In this document: positions 1-8,309 of the stretch, piece after piece
How the letters are laid out: each line of letters opens with the position of its first letter
Position numbering within the stretch: the stretch's first letter is position 1
The notes under the pieces: model-generated
What the model was told of the DNA's origin: nothing
Databases searched by the model: none
Seen by the model: the letters and a program-made list of their open reading frames with translations, nothing else
Program-made: the position numbers and the translations under genes
From: an uncultured Chloroflexota bacterium
GTDB lineage: Bacteria > Chloroflexota > Anaerolineae > Aggregatilineales > Phototrophicaceae
Length of the DNA: 64,000 bases
Direction of reading: 5' to 3'
NCBI GenBank assembly: GCA_937974245.1
Contig: CALJKV010000046.1
Span: 1-64,000, forward strand

Positions 1-572
1 TGTCCATTCCCTCAGTTTATTCTGGCTGCCGCTACTTTTCAAATGGCTTCTTAGAAGATGTTTAATCTGCGCCAAAACACATTCCCCCATCCCCCGACTC
101 CAAACACGACTTCCTGAACTCTAAATCTGCTGGCAAGGCTGTTTCGCCCGTTTTGGGGGAAGCATGGCGGCCCTGCGCGGCCCTGCGCGGCCTGACCGCC
201 GGACTTGGCCTGCCAGTGACCAGCGGCTAGAGGCCAATAGCCGGAAATAATTACTGAACAAATGTTCTAACAAAAATACACCCTTTTTTCCCGCAACTAT
301 GTTATCGTAATTGTGTAAGTCCCTTTCCACTTTCGACTAAGGACTCGGCACTTTCAACTGCCTTCGACCCATGCCCAGCACTCAAGACTCAGTACTGTTT
401 TTCCACTTTGGCCTCAATACCCGGGACTCAGCGCTGTTTTGCAGCAACCACGCGCATTTTGCAGCACAGGAACACCACCACTCACGGGAGGATTGCGGCA
501 ATCGCAGCAATTGCAGCAGCATTTATTTTGCTGCAATCCCCGTCAGTTGTCGCCCGGAGTCTGTCTTCCCGA
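1..572. other. Gene-free window edge with short repeats
   Basis: No convincing gene is seen in these 572 bases. A 10-bp unit (cggccctgcg) is repeated about 2.5 times at 168-192. Between about 321 and 445 there are loosely repeated strings of the type ggactcggcactttc / agactcagtactg / ggactcagcgctg. A 9-bp inverted repeat (attgcagca at 510-518, tgctgcaat at 529-537) lies 36 bases downstream of the minus-strand gene ending at 573. It could be a weak terminator, but no T-run follows it. Confidence 0.5.
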
Positions 573-1505
573 TCAGTAGCCGACGTTCTCAATCCCCTTG
601 AGGTTTAAGAACTGGCGCACATCATCCGGCCCGGCGATTTCCCGCTCAAATTCTTCAGCAATCCGCCGCATCCGTTCTACCAACTGCTGGTTTGTCGCCA
701 GCGTCTTGCGTTTCACCAACAGGTTATCTTCCAGCCCGACCCGCACATGTCCCCCCATGAACATAGCCGCCGTCGCCAGTTCAAACTCCTTCGGGTAGCC
801 CACGCCAATCACCGACCAGTTATAATTTTCGCGCCCGATCACTCGGTCTGCTGTCGTGACCATCGTCACCAGGTCAGGGATCGTTGCCTGAATGCCCCCC
901 AGCACCCCCAGCACGAACTGTAACCAGATGGGGGTCTGGATAACACCGGCTTCGATCAGGTGCGCCATGTTATAGATGTGGCCGACATCATACAGTTCAA
1001 ATTCCGGGCGCGTCCCGGCGGCGTTCATGAAGTCCAGGTAGGTGCGAATCCCTAGGAATGTGTTCTTGAAAATATAGTCCTCGGAGTTTCTGAGATACTC
1101 CTCTTCCCAGTCAAAACGGTAGTCCTCAGATTTGAGGTGGCGCATCGCCTGGTACAGGGCGAAGTTGATCGATCCCATATTGCAGGTCGCCAGTTCCGGT
1201 TTCCATGTCGGGACAACCCGTACCCGCTGTTCAGGCGTCATCTGGAAGCCGCCCCCTGTGGTGGTACAAATGACCACATTCGAGCGTTCTTTAATCCGGG
1301 TGAGGATTTCTCCAAAGATCTCCATGTCTCCGGTGGGCATCCCGTTGTGTGGGTCGCGGGCATGGATGTGGACAACCGCAGCGCCAGCCTCCACACAGGC
1401 AACTGCATCATTGGCGATTTCTTCTGGTGTAATCGGAATGAATTTTGATTGAGAAGGGACGGTAGCTGCGCCAGTCAGGGCCGCAGTGATGATGAGCTTG
1501 TTCAC
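573..1505 (-). CDS. BKACE (DUF849) family beta-keto acid cleavage enzyme
   Basis: The 310-residue protein belongs to the DUF849/BKACE family. These are zinc-dependent enzymes that condense a beta-keto acid with acetyl-CoA and split it to acetoacetate plus a CoA ester; 3-keto-5-aminohexanoate cleavage enzyme (Kce) of lysine fermentation is the best known. The metal-binding HIHARDP lies at residues 46-52, TTTGGG at 81-86, and GGHVRVGLEDN near 251-261. Length is normal for the family. The start is GTG at 1505, with GGAG about 8 bases upstream. No other lysine-fermentation gene (kamA, kdd, kal) is nearby, so the real substrate is open; the family covers many beta-keto acids. Confidence 0.88.
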   Translation of the reverse strand: MNKLIITAALTGAATVPSQSKFIPITPEEIANDAVACVEAGAAVVHIHARDPHNGMPTGDMEIFGEILTRIKERSNVVICTTTGGGFQMTPEQRVRVVPTWKPELATCNMGSINFALYQAMRHLKSEDYRFDWEEEYLRNSEDYIFKNTFLGIRTYLDFMNAAGTRPEFELYDVGHIYNMAHLIEAGVIQTPIWLQFVLGVLGGIQATIPDLVTMVTTADRVIGRENYNWSVIGVGYPKEFELATAAMFMGGHVRVGLEDNLLVKRKTLATNQQLVERMRRIAEEFEREIAGPDDVRQFLNLKGIENVGY

Positions 1506-1620
1506 GAGGTTTCTCCAGAACGCATAAATTCATGGATGAGTTTGCCCCGTTTTAATGGAGTCTGCAAGTGATGGTTTTTCAGGATGAGCCTATAGGAGCG
1601 GACGGAGGCTGGATACAGCA

Positions 1621-1656
1621 AAGCCGGGTAAAACTTGATGAAAAGCTACCCGGCTT
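1621..1656 (-). terminator. Terminator-like hairpin after the MoaD-like gene
   Basis: Perfect 10-bp arms (aagccgggta at 1621-1630, tacccggctt at 1647-1656) enclose a 16-base loop. They lie about 60 bases downstream of the minus-strand gene ending at 1718. On the minus strand only TTTGC follows, so termination strength is uncertain. Confidence 0.55.
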
Positions 1657-1717
1657 CGTGAACGAAATACACCACCGATGAACTATTTCAGACACAACGC
1701 TCTGCGAAAAGCCAACC

Positions 1718-2014
1718 TCATCCACCCGCCAGCGCGCCGATAATGCGAAACGGTTGTTTCCCCTCGGCAACTTCAACTGGCACAGCTGCATCCGCCGGCT
1801 CGTGAGAAAGGTCTTCTCCGCAAGCAAAATAGCGGATGAAAGGCCGGCGCTCTTTGGTCACCGTATCCCGGATGGTACCGCGAAGCATAGGATAGGCCGT
1901 CTCCAATGCATCCAGGATGGCACGCTGTGTCACCGGTTCCTCGACCATCAGATCAACGGGGCCGGTCACCTGAGCCAGCGTTCGTAGGTGTGTGGGCAGA
2001 GTCACCTTAATCAT
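1718..2014 (-). CDS. MoaD/ThiS-like ubiquitin-fold protein
   Basis: The 98-residue protein has the MoaD/ThiS look: an N-terminal beta strand (IKVTLPTHLRTLAQ), a central PVTQRAILDALETAYP helix region, and a C-terminal Gly-Gly (GALAGG). In MoaD and ThiS that C-terminus is adenylated and thiocarboxylated to carry sulfur. It is slightly longer than classical MoaD (about 80). The ATG overlaps the stop of the upstream beta-propeller gene (ATGA at 2011-2014), so the two are translationally coupled. No molybdopterin or thiamine gene is nearby, so a housekeeping MoaD or ThiS role is not indicated. A sulfur-carrier or protein-modifier role is inference. Confidence 0.75.
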   Translation of the reverse strand: MIKVTLPTHLRTLAQVTGPVDLMVEEPVTQRAILDALETAYPMLRGTIRDTVTKERRPFIRYFACGEDLSHEPADAAVPVEVAEGKQPFRIIGALAGG

Positions 2015-3126
2015 GGCAGAAATTGCACTTCGACTGACAGTACAGGCGGGAGGTCATGGACAATCGGCATCCAGTTATCGCCTGAATCGGCGGACACATA
2101 GACTTGTCCGCCGGTAGTGCCAAAATAGACGCCGCAGGAGTCCAGCGTGTCAACCGCCAGCGCATTGCGCAACACATTTACATAGCAGTGACTTTGCGGT
2201 AGTCCTTTGGTCAGCGCCTCCCAGTCGCCGCCTCCCGACCGGCTGCGGTAGACACGCAGTTTGCCATCAGGTGGATAATGATGCGAGTCACTTGTGATCG
2301 GCACCACATAAATCGTCTCCGGTTCATGTGTATGAACGGCGATTGGAAAGCCAAAATCGCTGGGCAGGTTGCCACTCACTTCTCGCCACAAGTCCCCGCC
2401 ATTGTCCGAACGCATCACGTCCCAGTGTTTTTGCATGAACAGGGTATTGGGTCGCGAAGGGTGCATGGCGATGCTATGTACACAGTGCCCCACCTCGGCA
2501 GTGGCATCCGGCAGCTCGAATTCTGACTTCAGCCCTTGATTGACGGGTCGCCAGGATGCGCCGCCATCATCCGTTCGGAAAGCACCTGCGGCGGAAATCG
2601 CCACAAATATCCGGTTGGGATCATCAGGGCTTAAGATGATGGTATGCAGGCACATGCCACCAGCGCCAGGTTGCCACAGATTACCCTTCGCGCTCCGTAG
2701 GCCGGGTAGTTCCCGCCATGTTTTGCCGCCATCGTTCGTATGAAACAGCGCGGCATCCTCAACGCCGGCATAAACTGAGTCCGGATTGGTTGGCGAGGGT
2801 TCCAGATGCCAGACGCGCTTGAACTCCCATGGATGCTGTGTGCCATCATACCATTGGTGCGTCCCTGGTGTGCCGTCGTAAGGAAATTCATTACTGACAG
2901 GCTCCCATGTTTTTCCGGCGTCATCGGAACGCTGGATAACCTGCCCAAACCAGCCGCTGGATTGCGATGCGTACAACCGTGCTGGGTCGGCTGGCGTCCC
3001 GGTGATGTGATAAATCTCCCATCCGGGAAAGTGCGGCCCTTCCACCGTCCAATCTTTGCGCTGCTCGTTCGAACGCAGAACGAACGCGCCTTTGCGTGTG
3101 CCAACAAGAACACGGACTTCGCTCAT
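2011..3126 (-). CDS. BNR/Asp-box beta-propeller (sialidase-like fold) protein
   Basis: About 371 residues with repeated Asp-boxes (S-x-D-x-G-x-x-W type): SDDAGKTW, TNDGGKTW, TDDGGASW, SDNGGDLW, SADSGDNW and a degenerate SRSGGGDW. This predicts a six-bladed propeller of the sialidase/Vps10 kind. There is no signal peptide, so it is probably cytoplasmic. The sialidase catalytic Arg triad could not be identified. The start is ATG at 3126 (MSEVRVLVGTRKG), chosen because AAGGAG (3134-3139) sits 7 bases upstream; an ATG nine codons earlier lacks this. The gene overlaps the MoaD-like gene by 4 bases. The function is unknown; annotation as exo-alpha-sialidase would over-reach. Confidence 0.8.
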   Translation of the reverse strand: MSEVRVLVGTRKGAFVLRSNEQRKDWTVEGPHFPGWEIYHITGTPADPARLYASQSSGWFGQVIQRSDDAGKTWEPVSNEFPYDGTPGTHQWYDGTQHPWEFKRVWHLEPSPTNPDSVYAGVEDAALFHTNDGGKTWRELPGLRSAKGNLWQPGAGGMCLHTIILSPDDPNRIFVAISAAGAFRTDDGGASWRPVNQGLKSEFELPDATAEVGHCVHSIAMHPSRPNTLFMQKHWDVMRSDNGGDLWREVSGNLPSDFGFPIAVHTHEPETIYVVPITSDSHHYPPDGKLRVYRSRSGGGDWEALTKGLPQSHCYVNVLRNALAVDTLDSCGVYFGTTGGQVYVSADSGDNWMPIVHDLPPVLSVEVQFLP

Positions 3127-3353
3127 ACTTGCACTCCTTGAATTCTCCCTCATGTTGTATCAAGGATAGAACCTTTGTTCTTTTGAGTCAAGGGGTACGG
3201 AAGAATTGGAGGAGACCAGTCCTTAGATCCGGTGGCTGAGAGAAGCTAGTTAAAGCGAAGTGACCTTCTAAGCTGCACTTGACAATGCGGAACCCAAATT
3301 GCTGCCTTGAAGGTGCAGTATAAGCAGCCCACAGAGCCTATCAGGAAAATGAA

Positions 3354-3376
3354 ATGGGGCGAATTTTTCGCCCCAT
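3354..3376 (-). terminator. Rho-independent terminator of the copper operon
   Basis: A 10-bp perfect stem (atggggcgaa at 3354-3363, ttcgccccat at 3367-3376) with a 3-base loop is followed on the minus strand by TTCATTTTCC. It lies 29 bases after the copA stop codon. Confidence 0.85.
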
Positions 3377-3404
3377 AGGTTTCTTCCCATCGTATTCTGG
3401 TTAA

Positions 3405-5942
3405 TCAGTCGCCCACACCCGATTTAACTGCTTTGAGGGTTCGGTCATCCTTTACTATCGGTTGGTTACGGTCGAGCGACTTGCCCCGCAGCCTCAAGCT
3501 GTTGCTTACGACAAAGACGCTGCTGAAGGCCATAGCCCCTGCCGCGAGCATGGGGACGAGCAGTCCCAGCATGGCGACCGGGATAAGAATGATGTTGTAG
3601 ATGAATGCCCAGAACAGATTCTGGTAAATCGTCCGCATGGTAGCTTTACTCAGACCGATCGCCCGCACCACGCCGCGCAAGTCACCGCTCATCAATGTCA
3701 GATCGGAGGCTTCCATCGCAATGTCCGTGCCCGTACCGATCGCTATCCCGACATCAGCCTGTGCCAGGGCAGGGGCGTCGTTGATACCATCACCCACCAT
3801 CGCCACCCGTTTGCCTTCAGCCTGTAACTCTTTCACCGCATCGGCCTTTTGACCGGGCAGTACATCGGCCAGAAAACGCTTGATGCCGGCCTCATCCGCG
3901 ATTGCCTGAGCAGTAAGTCGGTTATCGCCGGTAATCATCACCACATCCAGCCCCTGGGCTTGTAGTGCCGCCACTGCTTCCCGTGAGCCTTCCTTAATCG
4001 TATCGGCGATACCCAGCACGCCCGCTGCTTCACCGTCTATAATGACTACGACAGCTGTACGCCCCTGCGCCTGTATCGCTTCGATACGCTCCTGGTGTGC
4101 GCTTAACATGATACCCTGTTCGGCGATATAGGCCGGACTGCCGATAACGATCTGTTTGCCTTCCACCGTTGCGCGAATGCCGCGCCCGGATTCCGACTCG
4201 AAACCTTCCGGTTGACCGACTGAATGCCCGGCAACCTGAGCAGCCTGTACTACCGCCTGTCCTAGTGGGTGTTCGCTCCCCCGTTCGGCGCTGGCTGCCA
4301 GGCGCAGCAGATCATCTGTGGAAACTCCGTTCAGCGACACGACATCGGTCACACTCGGCTCACCGCGAGTAATCGTCCCGGTCTTATCCAGGGCGATTGC
4401 ATGCAACCGGTGGGCATTTTCCAGCGATTCACTGTTCTTGAAGAGGATACCCAGTGCCGCGCCTTTGCCAGTGCCAACCATAATGGCCGTAGGTGTCGCC
4501 AGTCCCAAGGCGCACGGACAGGCAATCACCAGCACAGCCACTGCATGAACCATCGCCTGGGTGAACCCGACCTGTCCGATCACCAACCAACCCAGGAATG
4601 TCAACGCTGCCAGCGTAATCACGACTGGCACGAAAACCCCGGAAACCTGGTCAGCGACTCGCTGGATTGGCGCTTTGGAACCCTGTGCCTGCTCAACCAA
4701 CCGGATAATCTGGGCCAGGGCTGTCTGTGCGCCAACTTTTGTGGCTTCAACCACCAACCGACCCTGTTTATTGACCGTTGCGCCGATGACTTCGCTGCCC
4801 GTTTGCTTGTTCACTGGCAGACTTTCGCCCGTTAGCATGGATTCATCCACTGCCGAGCGCCCCTCAATCACCACCCCATCTACGGGAATACGTTCGCCAG
4901 GCTTGACCACCAGGACGTCACCCGCGATAACCGAGTCAATTGCGACCTGGACTTCCTCACCGTCGCGCAATAATGTGGCGGTCTTAGGTGCCAATCCCAT
5001 CAGCGCCTTGATTGCCTCGCTGGTACGGCCTTTGGCGCGTGCCTCCAGCAGTTTACCCAGCGTAATCAACGTTAAGATCACCGCCGAAGTTTCAAAATAC
5101 ACGTGGTCACCAATGCCGGAAATGCCCAGCAGGATTCCAATCAACACAGCAATACTGTAGATGTAGGCCGCTAACGACCCCATAGCAATCAGCGTATCCA
5201 TGTTGGTTGTACGGTTGCGGGCCGCCTTATATGCGCCGACCATATACTGCTTGCCAACAATGATCTGCACTGGTGTCGCCAGCAGGAAAAATACAAACGG
5301 CCAGCCTGCCCACAGCAACCAGGCCAGAGCCGGATTCACGGTTTCCATTCCAGTCATGGTGGTATGTCCGGTGGGCAGACTCGCCATCACCACATCGCGC
5401 GCCATGCTAATCAGGAACAGAGGCAGGGTGAACGCTGCGCCCGTAAGTACCAGGCGTTTTTGCCGGTCAATCTCAGCTTGCCGTGCCGCTCGCTCGACAT
5501 CCTCCGGGGCTTCGACATTCGTCAGGTCAAGCACGCCGTACCCGGCTTTTTCAACCGCTGCTACCAGGTCTGATCGGCGCACACTGCCCGGCATGTACGT
5601 CACCGTCGCTTTTTCGGTGGCGAGGTTGACATTGACGCTTAGAATGCCGGACTGCTTGGTGATAGCGCGTTCGACATTGCGAACGCAGCTGGCACATGTC
5701 ATTCCGGTAATCGGGAGTTCGATGCTGGCCTGAGCGACGCCATAACCGGCTTTGCTCACCCGTTCGATTAACGCGCTGACATCGGTTGTCGCCGGATCAT
5801 AGCTTACATGAGCGCGTTCGGTAGCGTAGTTCACCGTCGCTTCGCCTACACCATCGGTTTTACTGAGTGTTCGCTCTACCGTGCGGGCGCAGTTGGCGCA
5901 TGTCATCCCGGTGATGGGTAAATCAATTTGTTGAGTTGTCAT
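3405..5942 (-). CDS. copA: Copper-exporting P1B-type ATPase CopA
   Basis: The 845-residue P1B-1 ATPase pumps Cu(I) out across the membrane. Two N-terminal HMA domains carry GMTCANC (12-18) and GMTCASC (80-86). Then follow TGES (371-374), the transmembrane CPC metal site (475-477), the phosphorylated Asp in DKTGT (519), SEHP, GDGIND, and the C-terminal YN and AMAFSS motifs typical of Cu(I) ATPases. Length is normal. It is the last gene of the operon, its start overlaps the preceding membrane-protein gene by 20 bases, and AAGGAGGG lies just upstream of its ATG. Its first 78 bases are almost repeated at the start of the gene at 6582-6908. Regulation is expected from the CsoR operators at 8651-8688. 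Confidence 0.96.
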   Translation of the reverse strand: MTTQQIDLPITGMTCANCARTVERTLSKTDGVGEATVNYATERAHVSYDPATTDVSALIERVSKAGYGVAQASIELPITGMTCASCVRNVERAITKQSGILSVNVNLATEKATVTYMPGSVRRSDLVAAVEKAGYGVLDLTNVEAPEDVERAARQAEIDRQKRLVLTGAAFTLPLFLISMARDVVMASLPTGHTTMTGMETVNPALAWLLWAGWPFVFFLLATPVQIIVGKQYMVGAYKAARNRTTNMDTLIAMGSLAAYIYSIAVLIGILLGISGIGDHVYFETSAVILTLITLGKLLEARAKGRTSEAIKALMGLAPKTATLLRDGEEVQVAIDSVIAGDVLVVKPGERIPVDGVVIEGRSAVDESMLTGESLPVNKQTGSEVIGATVNKQGRLVVEATKVGAQTALAQIIRLVEQAQGSKAPIQRVADQVSGVFVPVVITLAALTFLGWLVIGQVGFTQAMVHAVAVLVIACPCALGLATPTAIMVGTGKGAALGILFKNSESLENAHRLHAIALDKTGTITRGEPSVTDVVSLNGVSTDDLLRLAASAERGSEHPLGQAVVQAAQVAGHSVGQPEGFESESGRGIRATVEGKQIVIGSPAYIAEQGIMLSAHQERIEAIQAQGRTAVVVIIDGEAAGVLGIADTIKEGSREAVAALQAQGLDVVMITGDNRLTAQAIADEAGIKRFLADVLPGQKADAVKELQAEGKRVAMVGDGINDAPALAQADVGIAIGTGTDIAMEASDLTLMSGDLRGVVRAIGLSKATMRTIYQNLFWAFIYNIILIPVAMLGLLVPMLAAGAMAFSSVFVVSNSLRLRGKSLDRNQPIVKDDRTLKAVKSGVGD

Positions 5943-6579
5943 TAAACCCTCCTTCAGGTGTATGACCTGTTATGGCGCCGCTCGAACGCAGCCAGAATCC
6001 AAGTCCAGTTGCCCAAATTAAAGCGGCGAGTGGCAATAGAATTACACTGATGAACAACTGCAAATAGCCCATAAGCGCATTATCTCGTAACTGGGGATTT
6101 ACCGCGCCCATGACGGCAAGAAAGATTGTACTGGAAAATAAGACGCCGCTGCTTACACCTGACAAGGCGACGAATTTTGGAAGCCACGCATCTTTGATCG
6201 CCTGCCAATTCGCTAAGGCTAACCAGATGCCAACAGCGGCGAAAAGGGACTGACCCACAGCAGCATCCGTTGAAAATAAATCCCATGTTCGGACGGCTGT
6301 TGCCAGGATTCCAAGCGAAATGGCAATCGCAAGAGACACAAGTACAAGCAGTATTGGCATCCGGGAATGTTTTTGCCTATGCCGGAAATATAGCACTAGA
6401 AAAATCAGCAGGGGGACGAGGGGGGCAAAGAAAATGCCACATACCGAAAACGGAAGGAAGAGATTTTCCTCAAAGCTCCAGGCTTCTCGTGTCAGTTCCG
6501 CGAGAATCACAGAAAGCAAAGCCAGCAATAGTACCAAAGCGCTTATGAGACTGAGCTTGCCAAGTGCGGCATTGTTCAT
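5923..6579 (-). CDS. Multi-pass membrane protein of unknown function
   Basis: The 218 residues contain six likely transmembrane segments (about 9-28, 40-66, 74-95, 107-125, 137-158, 170-196) and end in a short hydrophilic tail. No family is recognised, and there is no Cys- or Met-rich metal motif. The gene starts 2 bases after the stop of the HMA-CsoR gene and overlaps the copA start by 20 bases. It is therefore very likely co-expressed with copper export, but its role cannot be stated. Confidence 0.7.
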   Translation of the reverse strand: MNNAALGKLSLISALVLLLALLSVILAELTREAWSFEENLFLPFSVCGIFFAPLVPLLIFLVLYFRHRQKHSRMPILLVLVSLAIAISLGILATAVRTWDLFSTDAAVGQSLFAAVGIWLALANWQAIKDAWLPKFVALSGVSSGVLFSSTIFLAVMGAVNPQLRDNALMGYLQLFISVILLPLAALIWATGLGFWLRSSGAITGHTPEGGFNDNSTN

Positions 6580-6581
6580 AG

Positions 6582-6908
6582 TCAGCTATTCAACAAATCA
6601 AATATGCGGGCGATTTCCTGGGTGGCAGTCTCCGGGTCTTCCTCCATCTGGTAGCGTGCGGGGTTGACCAGGTAGCACTCGAAGCGGTGCGTAATCAGGT
6701 TCATCATGCCATTTTCAATCGTCCGCGCCCGGATTACCCGCTCTTCACACGTGCCTTCGTCGGCCTCAATCATGCGTTCCAGGCCGGTAAGCTGCCCTTG
6801 AATGCGGCGGATGCGATGTAAGGTCTTGGTGAGTGTACGCTCTGCCGTGCGGGCGCAGTTGGCACATGTCATCCCGGTGATGGGTAAATCAATTTGTTGA
6901 GTTGTCAT
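6582..6908 (-). CDS. CsoR-family regulator fused to an HMA fragment of CopA
   Basis: The 108-residue protein is a chimera. Residues 1-27 match the CopA N-terminus at 25 of 27 positions, including GMTCANC with Cys15 and Cys18. From TKTLHRIRRIQGQL on, it is a CsoR/FrmR-type regulator closely related to the one at 8310-8618, with Cys54, His74 and Cys78. At DNA level 6831-6908 differs from copA 5865-5942 at only 3 of 78 positions. The HMA part is too short to fold as a full HMA domain; only its first strand, loop and helix remain. The start at 6908 is chosen because it equals the copA start; an ORF extension to 6983 has no support. It may be a functional copper sensor with an extra CxxC, or a recombination product. 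Confidence 0.8.
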   Translation of the reverse strand: MTTQQIDLPITGMTCANCARTAERTLTKTLHRIRRIQGQLTGLERMIEADEGTCEERVIRARTIENGMMNLITHRFECYLVNPARYQMEEDPETATQEIARIFDLLNS

Positions 6909-6942
6909 ACCTGTCCATTCTCCAATTCCTGCGGCTACAGTA

Positions 6943-7155
6943 TTACTCCGCCGTCGCTTTGTATCCTGCCTGTTGAACCGCATTTATAATCTGAACTTCA
7001 CCCGTTTTCTTCTCGTCGTACTCTACATCAACAATCTGGCGAGCATAATTGGTGCTGGCAGTCTTCACTCCGGGCAGATCTTCAATCGCGCCGTCTACCG
7101 TCATCGCACAACCTACACAATGCATTCCCTGAATCTGAAATCGCTTCTTCACCAT
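6943..7155 (-). CDS. CopZ-like copper chaperone (single HMA domain)
   Basis: The 70-residue single HMA (heavy-metal-associated) domain protein carries the metal loop GMHCVGC near residues 10-16 and ends in the usual QQAGYKA region. It would bind Cu(I) in the cytoplasm and hand it to CopA or CsoR. The size is exactly that of CopZ-type chaperones. It lies 7 bases downstream of the TauE-like gene and 34 bases upstream of the HMA-CsoR gene, inside the copper operon. The symbol copZ would be reasonable, but orthology was not tested. Confidence 0.88.
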   Translation of the reverse strand: MVKKRFQIQGMHCVGCAMTVDGAIEDLPGVKTASTNYARQIVDVEYDEKKTGEVQIINAVQQAGYKATAE

Positions 7156-7162
7156 ACTATGA

Positions 7163-8236
7163 CTATGCTCCTTCCGCTTTTACTCTGATCGTTCCGCTGT
7201 ACATGCCCATACTGCACGTGAAAAACAGATAGCCCTCAGATTGTGGTGGCAGGTCAATGATTTCTTCTCCACTGATCGGCAGGATGCGCTGGATGCTCAG
7301 ACTGGGGATGGTAAAGGCCAACGCGCAGCCATACGTGTTTTCCGAAATCATACGCAGGCGTATTGGCTTGTCGTCTGTGACGGTCCAGTAATTGGGTGAA
7401 TACCCTCTGTCACTGACCTCAATGGTGAGTTCCTGTATCCCGTCCACGATCTGGGGCTGCGATGTGTAAGGGGAACTGACTGCAAACAGAGATGCCCACA
7501 CCCGCTCTGGCGCTAAAGGTGACCCCAGCAAATTGAGGCCCGTGTTAAGGGAAACCAGGCTGAGTACGAGGATCAGCCCGGCTGTTGCTACGGCAAATCC
7601 TTTTTGAAACTGACCGCGCAACCGGGTTGCCAGGAAACCCAGTACCAGAAATGTTGGGGAGGTGCCAAGTACGAAAATAAACATCACCAAGGCGCCGAGT
7701 GCCGGGTTGCCTGTGCTGATTGCCAATACTTCCATCGCCTGAGTTGTGCCGCACGGGATCAGCACCGTCATGAAACCTAGGAAAGCGGGCGTAAATACAC
7801 TCTGGCTTTTAGCCTGGTTGCGAACCAATCGTGTAAGCGCCTTAGGCGGCTGGATAACGAAATACCGAAAAATCGGGTGAACGTTAAACATATTGAGGGC
7901 GGTTGCCATCATGAACAGCCCAACACCGATCTGCATGATACCTTGTATCGTAGGTGTGATCTGTACCGCCGCGCCCAGCATACCTAACAAGAAACCGAGC
8001 AGCGTATATGCCAGCAGTTTCGCAGCCAGGAAATACACTACCGGCCATACGTCTTTTGCCATCTGAATACCAGTTATAGGCTGTGGCTTATTTTTATGAT
8101 TCTTCCGCTTTTTTGAAACTGGCGGCTGAACGGCCACTGTGCCTGTCAGGGCTGTTGCCAGTAAGCCACCTTGAATAGCCAGGCAAGTTAATCCCCCGGT
8201 TGTCAAACCGGTTAAAAAGATGATCCCGACATCCAT
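7163..8236 (-). CDS. TauE/SafE-UreH-like membrane protein with C-terminal cupredoxin domain
   Basis: The 357-residue protein has two parts. The first 245 or so residues are a six- or seven-TM domain of the TauE/SafE / DsbD-like (UreH) type, beginning with GLTTGGLTCLAIQGGLLA. A charged loop of Lys residues near 44-53 follows the first TM. The last 95 residues resemble a cupredoxin (EfeO/plastocyanin-like) domain, with a Cys in NTYGCALAF and a FTCSMGMYSG ending, which supplies Cys and Met ligands. Such fusions are often found beside copper exporters and probably bind or move copper at the outer face of the membrane. This is inferred from context; no transport activity is shown by sequence. Confidence 0.8.
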   Translation of the reverse strand: MDVGIIFLTGLTTGGLTCLAIQGGLLATALTGTVAVQPPVSKKRKNHKNKPQPITGIQMAKDVWPVVYFLAAKLLAYTLLGFLLGMLGAAVQITPTIQGIMQIGVGLFMMATALNMFNVHPIFRYFVIQPPKALTRLVRNQAKSQSVFTPAFLGFMTVLIPCGTTQAMEVLAISTGNPALGALVMFIFVLGTSPTFLVLGFLATRLRGQFQKGFAVATAGLILVLSLVSLNTGLNLLGSPLAPERVWASLFAVSSPYTSQPQIVDGIQELTIEVSDRGYSPNYWTVTDDKPIRLRMISENTYGCALAFTIPSLSIQRILPISGEEIIDLPPQSEGYLFFTCSMGMYSGTIRVKAEGA

Positions 8237-8309
8237 GTTCAGAGTAGTCCTTCAACGAAACACACACCTGATAAGCGAAACATACGAGTTGTGGTCAGGT
8301 TTTCCACGC

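Noticed and set aside
121..330. 69-residue minus-strand frame
   Set aside because: No ribosome site, the C-terminal half is a translated GC-rich tandem repeat, and the composition is not protein-like.
573..1505. Lysine fermentation cluster
   Set aside because: Only a BKACE homologue is present; none of the other pathway genes are in the window.
2011..3126. True sialidase
   Set aside because: Asp-boxes only show the fold; no signal peptide and no catalytic Arg triad could be identified.
6909..6983. 25-codon N-terminal extension of the HMA-CsoR protein
   Set aside because: It overlaps the end of the chaperone gene, and the copy of the copA start begins exactly at 6908.
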